NCBI RefSeq assembly: GCF_004379255.2
Contig: NC_056035.1
Location: 38,258,773 to 38,322,772, forward strand
Direction of reading: 5' to 3'
DNA from: Salvia splendens
Lineage: Eukaryota > Streptophyta > Magnoliopsida > Lamiales > Lamiaceae
DNA: 64,000 nucleotides
A program made the position numbers and the translations under genes. How positions within the stretch are numbered: the first letter of the stretch is position 1; each line of letters starts with the position of its first letter. This document shows, in pieces, positions 57,461 to 64,000 of the stretch. Under the pieces are notes generated by a model that did not search any database, was not told the DNA's origin, and saw only the letters and a program-made list of their open reading frames with translations.

Positions 57461-57753
57461 CATCTCCAAGGGAGAAAGGTATAATGAGAAGGTATATTTC
57501 TCATTTACCTTCTAAAAAAGATTATTATACCTTCTTAAAAAGTAATGGACTCCAAGGAAAGGAGGTAAACTAAAAAGGCAAACAAAAATAACTAACTTTT
57601 TACCAGAAGAGGTAAAGATACATTCTCAAAATAAAAGAAGGTATAATACCTCCTCATATACCCTTTCCATTGGAGCATGAAATTTTATGAAGAAGAAATA
57701 AATATGGTAGTTATTTCTCTTTACCTCTCTATTTATCCTTTCCCTTGGAGATG
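57461..57753. mobile_element. MITE, PIF/Harbinger-like
   Basis: The left end CATCTCCAAGGGAGAAAGGT and the right end CCTTTCCCTTGGAGATG are inverted. Next to them, GAGAAGGTA words are inverted as TACCT..TC. If the ends are extended to GAGCATC as in other copies here, only the right side has it. No target duplication could be confirmed. Non-coding, about 290 bp. Confidence 0.6.
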
Positions 57754-58387
57754 CTCTGATGGTTAAAGTTGTATAAGAAAAGTATTACACCAATACAATA
57801 TGCAACAAATTATGAGTAAGGTAAGCATGCTTGAGTTATTCATTTCCTCCTAGAGTCCTATGTGAATTGAAAGAGAAATATATACAAATAATATCTTCAT
57901 TTCCAAATCATGATACAAATATTTAGTGCGGTCAAATTGTAAACAATTTAACCTGTTAATGTAAAATTCGAACATGACATGTAAAGTAGTAAATTTTAAC
58001 ACAGTGACAAACTCAACCTGCCTCATTAAACTCAAACACAATCCGCACATGATAAAAACCTATTAGCGATACGATCATATTTGTGTTGGCAAAATATGAT
58101 AATATTATGATAACGACATGACACAAAGACTAAAGGAATGGAGGTGGTGCTTACTTGCGGAATTGATAACGAAAGCAAGGAATGAAATGAAGTCGCATAT
58201 AAGAAGTGATAAAATAAAAAAACAATCATAACTTTAAGAAAATTAAAAAGATAATAAAATAATTAAAATAATAATATAGTTAGTAAAAAGCTATACAAAT
58301 ACAACCCAACACAATCCAAAATATAATATACCATTATTGGACTATAATAACTAATAAGGACACAAACACTATGATACTAATATGTTA
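57754..58387. other. AT-rich intergenic DNA with old dispersed repeat
   Basis: 57990-58130 carries CACAATCCGCACATGATAA/GATACGATCATATTTGTGTTG words related to 38500-38720. No gene is recognised. Confidence 0.4.
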
Positions 58388-58627
58388 CTCCTCCGTCCCA
58401 TAATAGGAGTTACATTTGGTGTGGACACAAATTTTAAGGAATGTAAAGAATAGTGAATTGAAAAAATTAATGAAATATGAGATCCATTTTTTTATAATAA
58501 AATGTAAGTGAAGTGACTTAGTGAAATGTGAGACCTTTTTACCATTTATGGTAAAAGTGAAATGTGACTCTTATTGTGACAGACCGAAATTACAAAATGT
58601 GACTCTTATTATGGGATGAAGAGAGTA
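58388..58627. mobile_element. Stowaway-like MITE
   Basis: The left end CTCCTCCGTCCCATAATAGG with AGTTACATTTGG is inverted at the right (AAATGTGACTCTTATTATGG GATGAAGAGAG). A partial duplication of the right arm (GTGACTCTTATTGTGACAGA) is present. It is the same family as 23047-23304. Confidence 0.72.
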
Positions 58628-59069
58628 ATTTAATTAGTTTTCGTGTAGTATAAAAAATTAGTGGTCCGACAAATTTTATGAAATGGGTAATTAACAATAT
58701 ATTCGTTAATGCCCCTCAAGGACTGTTAAACGGCCAGTTATCCTATTTTATGAAATGGGTAATTAACAATATATTTGTAATAATTGGGCAGTTATAATTG
58801 GCGAGTAGTCACATTCTACGGTTTTCTAAAGTAGCCAAAACAAATGAAAAATATTAAACAGAAAAACCTTAAAACCGTTAAAGAGTATGAACATTATTAA
58901 AATCTACTCGTACTACTAAAATACAAGAAAAAGAAGCAATGTAAGAAAAAATGCAATTGAATGTAACTTAAACAGTTCAAAATTGCTAAAAGTTAATTAA
59001 CACGTGCGGGAAGGTTGAATTCAAACTGACGAGCAACAAATGTTGACGTTGTAATCGTGAAGATTGTTT
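58628..59069. other. AT-rich intergenic DNA
   Basis: It includes a duplicated segment, TTTTATGAAATGGGTAATTAACAATATAT, at about 58675 and 58746. No gene is recognised. Confidence 0.45.
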
Positions 59070-59083
59070 GAAATTGACTCGCC

Positions 59084-59276
59084 AGCTCAAGGAGTGTGGT
59101 CGAGTGGCATGAGATTCGTCCATCCTTAACCAAATGGTCAGGGGATCGATATTTACCTTTAGGTATTGATCAGCTTTAAATCTTTGGGTCAGCTATCCCA
59201 CCTTTTAAGGTGCCTACAACGCAGGGAATAGTCACTGGGCCGGCCCGCCTGTGGATACCTTGGTAATTAAAAAAAA
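59084..59276 (+). mobile_element. tRNA-derived SINE
   Basis: The direct repeat GAAATTGACTCGCC at 59070-59083 and 59277-59290 is a 14-bp target duplication. The head has an A-box-like TGGTCGAGTGGCATGAGA and a B-box-like GGTCAGGGGATCGATA. The body ends in an A-rich tail (AATTAAAAAAAA). It is 193 bp and lies just upstream of the ERF pseudogene. Confidence 0.9.
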
Positions 59277-59304
59277 GAAATTGACTCGCCGTTACGGAGA
59301 AAGA

Positions 59305-59509
59305 TTGTAACGGCGCAGCAGCAGTGGCCGCGCGTGGGGAATCGTGTGGCTTGGGACGTACTCGATGCGGGGATCGAGGGCGCCCGCTGAGGATTACGTC
59401 GACGGCTTTGCCTTATCGGTCTTCGGCGTTGTCTTCCGACACTGGATCTTCGCGGGTTCTAGTGGTGGACAAAAAAAGGGAATATATAATTGAAGCCGGA
59501 TTACAGTAA
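59305..59509 (+). pseudogene. ERF pseudogene, duplicate of the ERF1/2-like gene
   Basis: Blocks of the ERF1/2-like coding sequence appear in order: TAACGGCGCAGCA (before the AP2 domain), GTGTGGCTTGGGACGTAC, TCGATGCGGGGATCGAGGGC, CCGCTGAGGATTA, TCTTCCGACACTGGA and the last codons EAGLQ-stop (59507-59509). Most of the AP2 domain is gone. One 45-bp deletion lies between two CGTAC words of the intact gene (56971-56975 and 57016-57020), and an 11-bp deletion follows GGGCGC. The 3' flank is also homologous. The copy is clearly dead. Confidence 0.88.
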
Positions 59510-60115
59510 CAATGGTAATTAATTAATGTTCTACTTATTTGTTTATTCTTCATTATTAATTTCTCTTCTTATTTCTTCAACTTGCGACATTGAAAAAGAG
59601 TATTCTTGATGAAAATCGAAAAAGACAATTGTGATAATGGGAACATACAGCCAACTTGTATACATGCTTTACGAGACTCATTCTTAATGATTTGAAATCT
59701 ATCTATACATATATAAAAGTTGAGTTTTGGAGGCATTTTGGGAATTAAAAATTTTAGTTTGGGATTATACTGTGCTATTATAAATATTTAAATGAAATTA
59801 TAATGTGTACGGTTTTTATTGTTGTTATAATAAATTAATAATTTAGGGGAGTAAATGTCAGAAGTTTCTTTTCTAATGGGCAGTTTCATCACTTCATGGT
59901 AATATTTAATTCCCTTTATGCCGTTAAAATTAGAATAACAGCTAGAGTAGATTATTTGTCTCTCTTCATTCTGCCGTTACTGACAATTAACATAATACTA
60001 CTTAATTTTCTTTTAATTCTACCATCAATACTCATGAACATATGAATTACCGTAAGAATAAGAAGAGTGAAGAGTCATTGAATCAAAGAGACTCTTGGTA
60101 TGGAACAAAGCAAAA
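59510..60115. other. Intergenic DNA
   Basis: The first 200 bp are homologous to the 3' flank of the ERF1/2-like gene; the rest is AT-rich without recognised features. Confidence 0.5.
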
Positions 60116-60119
60116 TCTC

Positions 60120-60127
60120 TATAAATA
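60120..60127 (+). promoter_or_regulatory. TATA box upstream of the small unrecognised gene
   Basis: TATAAATA lies 45 bp before the ATG at 60172, with a short A-rich leader between. The spacing fits a core promoter. Confidence 0.4.
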
Positions 60128-60171
60128 CTTCTCACAAACAAATTTTTTCCAACAAACTTCCAAAATTCAAC

Positions 60172-60470
60172 ATGACGCATGCGTCCGTGCCGTTTAAACG
60201 GGAGGATAAGCCACGCCCAAATCAGTGGTGAAAGCTGGAGATGATGATCTCGATAATTGGGAAACGACATCTCTCTCTTCGATGTCGGCTTGGTTACTGC
60301 AGATCCCTAACATGGTTAGTAAGCCACAGTCGCAAACGAGGATGATAATCCAAGGTGTTTTCTCACCGCTGCATAAGAAATACATCGGAAAGATGAAGAG
60401 ACAGAAGTACAGAGATGTAGAGGCTGCCGAGCTGACGGGCGGGGCATTCTCTTTCTCCGACGAGAGATGA
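60172..60470 (+). pseudogene. Unrecognised small protein gene (about 100 codons) with an apparent one-base frameshift
   Basis: ATG at 60172 opens MTHASVPFKREDKPRP and hits TGA after three more codons. One base over, an open frame continues at once (VVKAGDDDLDNWETTSLSSM...LLQIPNMV..TRMIIQGVFSPLHKKY...KYRDVEAAELTGGAFSFSDE, stop at 60468-60470). The composition looks like real protein and is GC-richer than its surroundings. A missing base in the AAA of CCCAAATCAG (about 60216-60220) would join the two. Alternatives are an intronless gene using a later start, or an assembly error. I do not recognise the family. Confidence 0.4.
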
Positions 60471-61251
60471 TCAGCGACATCTATGGGCAGAAATGGGATT
60501 TACAGAGAAAATGATGGATGGGGCGAAGCTAGGGAGATAGATAAATGGGGGCGGGAGTACTATTATTTAGCCTAATAAATATGTATCATATCAACTCTTG
60601 ATTTTTAATGAACTTTAAAAATATTTCTAATTTGTTTGTCCACTTATTTTATTAAATAGATTATTACCTTTTAATTATGTTAATAAATAAATTTGATTAT
60701 GTGTTTAATTTTTTAAATTTTGTTGTTTAATCTAATTTTCTTACTTATTTATTGGACCAATTTATTGTTTATAATTGTAATTGAGAGTAGTGTGAGAGAT
60801 GGTAGTGTGAAGAGCTTCTACTACTATCATGAGCTTCTACTACTATCATGGTCTCCCAATATGTTGGTATAGCTAATACCAACGTATTCCTCAATAAATT
60901 AATCGATAATGTGAAGTTAGTACCAAAAAAATAAATGAGACCCATATTTCTTATTAACGTTGTTTCACTATTGAAGTACACGTGTTCTTGATTATATATT
61001 GTTGTGTTTGTAGTTTTTGCATTAGATATAAAAAATATTTTAGTCGCTATTTATAGGTTATATTTAATGAATGATTTTTTTTATATTCGGACTTTTACGC
61101 ATAATAATTGCATAATATAATTTTGAAGGAAATACAATGGGTCGTGCATATAATTGCTATAAAATACTGCTATGTCTTAGTGAGGCAAGTCAAATGTTTT
61201 TCCAATTGTTATGATATATGTTTAGAGTTTAGAGTTTAGGATTTAAATTTT
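60471..61251. other. AT-rich intergenic DNA
   Basis: It includes a 21-bp tandem duplication (GAGCTTCTACTACTATCAT at 60810 and 60831). No gene is recognised. Confidence 0.45.
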
Positions 61252-61640
61252 TAAAATGAAAAGGTTTTTAAATCAAATAACATAAATGTTATTGAAATAT
61301 CAAATGTTAAATATTAGAAGTGATAGTAAATTTATTTAAAAGCTTTCTTCAGTTACAATATTATTAGTATTTGATTAAAATGACAAGCCAAAAACTGAAA
61401 ATTCCCAATTTAGTAGCATATGAAATGTACAATTAATTCACACAGATTTTTTTTACATTTAAACGGCATCCCGACCTTCTCAATTCCAACCGTTCTCTTT
61501 CATAATTTCCAAAATAAATAATTACACAAGTTATGTAACTGAAAAAATCTTTAAATAAATTTACTATCACTTCTAATATTTAATGTTTGATATTTCAATA
61601 GCCATTTATGTTCTTTGATTTAAAAACCTTTTCATTTTAA
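61252..61640. repeat. Long inverted repeat (hairpin), about 107-bp arms
   Basis: The arm 61252-61358 (AAAATGAAAAGGTTTTTAAA ... AAATATTAGAAGTGATAGTA ...) is complementary to 61534-61640 with a few mismatches and small gaps. The 175-bp spacer is unrelated. No target duplication or coding sequence was found. It may be a foldback/MITE remnant or a source of hairpin RNA. Confidence 0.85.
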
Positions 61641-61832
61641 TGCTTGGATGAATGCAAGCAAGTTTTTTTTTTCACCGTTCACATAACCCTATTGTAAAAC
61701 ACATTTTTGATATGAGCATATAAACAAATTTACAGACAAGATTCAGGTAAAAAACCTCCACTATCAGTAAGGATTATCAAGTAGGCCGACCCAATGTAAG
61801 ATATCAAATACAGATCTAAAACCCCCAAAATA

Positions 61833-62012
61833 GAATAAGTGATCAACAAAATACAATTGAACTGGAACGGAGGGAGAATTTTATTGATATTTGGCTCATT
61901 TGTTGGTCATGATGAGTATATTTTGAATAAGTGATCAACAAAGTAAAATTGAACTGGGCGGAGGGAGAATTTTATTGATATTTGGCTCATGTTGGTCATG
62001 ATGAGTATATTT
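61833..62012. repeat. Tandem duplication, unit about 92 bp
   Basis: GAATAAGTGATCAACAAA at 61833 recurs at 61925, followed in both by CGGAGGGAGAATTTTATTGA, ATATTTGGCTCAT and GTTGGTCATGATGAGTATAT. A few differences and small gaps separate the copies. Confidence 0.85.
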
Positions 62013-62928
62013 TAAAGTTAAGGGTTTATGATTTAGGTTTCAATGTTTGGGTTTTTAGTGTATAGGGTCACTATATTGCAATGAAAGGAAGCTCGACTAG
62101 GAAGTGTCTCACCAGTGCAATCTTAAATTATTGCAACGTAAACTTGTTCCTGCAGTTATAACTCAACGGTTAATTCATATTTTCACATAGTTAAAATGCT
62201 TTTTAATTTTAAGTCTCATATTTAAATGTCAAGACAGTTTATGAAAATGTCAACACAAATATGTGTTGAAATTTTAATGTGATCGTATTGACATTTTTAA
62301 GAAAAGTTAGTACTTAAACGCACTCTTGTGGCCATGTGGAGTTAATGCGATTGAAAAAGTATACTCCAAAGTAAGAGGACGTCGAATATTCTTTTGTTTA
62401 TCATTTCATAAATTTTATTTCGCATAATGAAATAAATATGAAGAAATTAAAATGACCCGTGAGAGTTAAAATGAGAGTTGTGTCATTTATTTTAGTACCC
62501 GCTAAGACATTACTCATCTAGAATCATAAGGAAATTTAATCTAGACAGTCTACTCCGGTTCTAACATAATTCGAATATTTTTTACTAGCATCAAAGCACT
62601 TAAATATGCTTCTCTATCATTCAACATGTGAACAACAACTAAATTATCCTCTCAACAAATAAAATCCGAACCCCTTGCTGCTACACCAATTGAAATAAAT
62701 TGAAATCGACGTCATTAAACTAATTCTGCTCCTACTACCATATGATGGTTTTGAAGTCCAAACCGCTAGATTCGAAGATAAGTAGGGTCTGAGAAAAAAT
62801 TACACAAACAAGGACATAAAAGTGAAAATGGTGCCTAATAAGATTGTCGAAACCAACAAAATTAAATGTGATTTTGTTTGTAGTAATATTATTTAATTTT
62901 TTATCCCTCCATCCACGAAGCTTTTCTT
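62013..62928. other. AT-rich intergenic DNA
   Basis: No gene or element is recognised. Confidence 0.4.
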
Positions 62929-63949
62929 TGTTGGTGTAATGACTGGAATTACAAGAGATAGACAAAACCGTGCGTAATACAACCTAAGAAGGAAGAACTA
63001 AAACTGAAATTACAATGGAAATGAAACTGGAAACCAAAACTTAGCCGAGTCGAGGAAAGTCCTCTTTCCGCAAGACGAGATACGCCCCGGTAGTGCTCCC
63101 GGTTTGGCGTGTCGTCCCCAAAGATAAAACGACAACGTCTCTGGTGAAGCAGCACCGCTATCAGCAGAGCTCCGGCGAACTGGAAGAGGAGAGAGCAGAG
63201 CTTTGGAAGAAAGACTAGTCCACTGCAGGGGTCAATTCAGCCTTGATGGCTGTCATCATGGCTCATCATGGCGTGGCTGTAACGGCCAGCCGTTACGAGT
63301 TTGAAAGCTGGAATGGTCGACGGTGAATCTAGACGTTGTGCACGTCCTAGTTCATTCGTCACATGTGGACTGCGTTACGTGGCAGCCTTGTAGACTTTGA
63401 CTGTGTCATAGTTGACGATGTGTCATGCAACTGGTCTCGCTGACTAAGCTTTGGTCCAAAACATTAAGTTTGGGTCCAGGGACAAGCCCAAGCACCAAGC
63501 CCAAAGACCACCCAAAGACCAAGATCCAAGGGCACGGGCACGGGTGCAGGTGCGGTCTCGGGCTCGGGCGCGGCTCGGCTCGGCGAGCGTGTGCGCGCGT
63601 GTGGGCTTCTTCAATCCATCTTAGTCCACTATAATTATTAAGTGTAGTAAAGTCACTTAATAAATACACATTAAAAGATGTGACTAATCTCCTATGTGGG
63701 ATAATTAACACTAGTTAATTACTCCATAAGCTTTAATCTCGTAGCTTTATTAAAAGCTACAATGTGACTAACTTTAATCCACTTTTTCTTACTAACCGGG
63801 AATCGGATTTGAGAAAGTGAATATACCACGGTCATCTACGCGGAACGTAGATCGATGCTATATCATTTAATTTCCAAAAATTAGATGTCTCGTCACATTT
63901 ATTATTGGTCAAATTTCATTGACCGGACATCTTAAATTCAAGATTCCAA
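62929..63949 (-). repeat. Probable LTR (about 1 kb) of a minus-strand LTR retrotransposon
   Basis: It starts TGTTGGTGTAATGAC and ends ATTCCAATA, so the terminal six bases are inverted (TGTTGG / CCAATA, with CA mutated to TA). Directly beyond, ATCCCCCACATGAG reads on the minus strand as a purine tract CATGTGGGGGAT, placing the 3' LTR here and the element body outside the window. The interior has a GC-rich part (63525-63600). The open frames here are not protein-like. Confidence 0.5.
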
Positions 63950-64000
63950 TAATCCCCCACATGAGTGGAAAAAGTCAAATGCATATGCATGAAGACACAA
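63950..64000 (-). mobile_element. Start of the retrotransposon interior, cut by the window edge
   Basis: Polypurine-tract side of the element whose LTR ends at 63949. Too short to classify. Confidence 0.35.

Noticed and set aside
63406..63711. Open frames of 101 and 69 codons near the right edge
   Set aside because: They are Pro/Arg/His-rich low-complexity translations of a GC-rich part of an LTR, on both strands.

Overview
The window is nuclear DNA from a flowering plant, almost certainly a eudicot. Genes have short canonical GT-AG introns, intergenic DNA is very AT-rich, and it is full of plant transposon families (Ty1/copia, Ty3/gypsy Tat-like, PIF/Harbinger, hAT, Stowaway-like MITEs, tRNA-derived SINEs). 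The style of the repeats suggests an asterid, perhaps the mint order, but that is only an impression.

Host genes, left to right: an HD-Zip class II transcription factor of the ATHB2/HAT4 type (5088-6281, +); a DUF4408/DUF761 proline-rich membrane-anchored protein (16689-17792, -); a palmitoyl-protein thioesterase with 12 coding exons (19136-22017, -); a deSI/PPPDE-type isopeptidase (33493-35906, -); a NUDT8-like Nudix hydrolase with 8 exons (39104-41130, -); an ERF5/6-like AP2/ERF factor (44432-44941, -); and an ERF1/ERF2-like AP2/ERF gene (51524-57227, +) split by a retrotransposon. A degraded copy of that last gene lies at 59305-59509, and an unrecognised small gene with an apparent frameshift at 60172-60470. 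The order HD-Zip II / DUF761 / thioesterase / PPPDE / NUDT8 / ERF5-6 / ERF1-2 matches, from memory, duplicated segments on Arabidopsis chromosomes 4 and 5, so the host backbone appears to be an old conserved gene block expanded by transposons.

Transposon layer: 6609-12605 is a 5'-truncated, minus-strand Tat-like Ty3/gypsy element that carries, antisense to its integrase, a spliced gene with a putative gypsy-type transposon (Transposase_28-like) domain and a second coiled-coil ORF. 14489-16463 is a complete PIF/Harbinger element with an uninterrupted transposase. 24781-25266, 25377-26306 and 36864-37419 are non-autonomous relatives with TTA target duplications, the second keeping both ends of a transposase gene. 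26804-31427 is a complete but mutated copia element (LTRs about 2% different). 37425-38356 and 46482-47409 are hAT-like elements with 8-bp target duplications. 41570-41862 and 59084-59276 are SINEs with target duplications of 13 and 14 bp. 51765-56890 is a copia element with identical LTRs inserted in codon 81 of the ERF1/2-like gene. The right edge of the window lies in another LTR element.

No prokaryote-style system or clearly new enzyme system is present. The strongest unusual items are the very recent retrotransposon knockout of an ERF gene whose neighbouring copy is also dead, the antisense spliced gene of the Tat element, the altered protease active site in the otherwise young copia element, and the conserved gene order. 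All exon coordinates were worked out by hand from splice consensus and reading frame.
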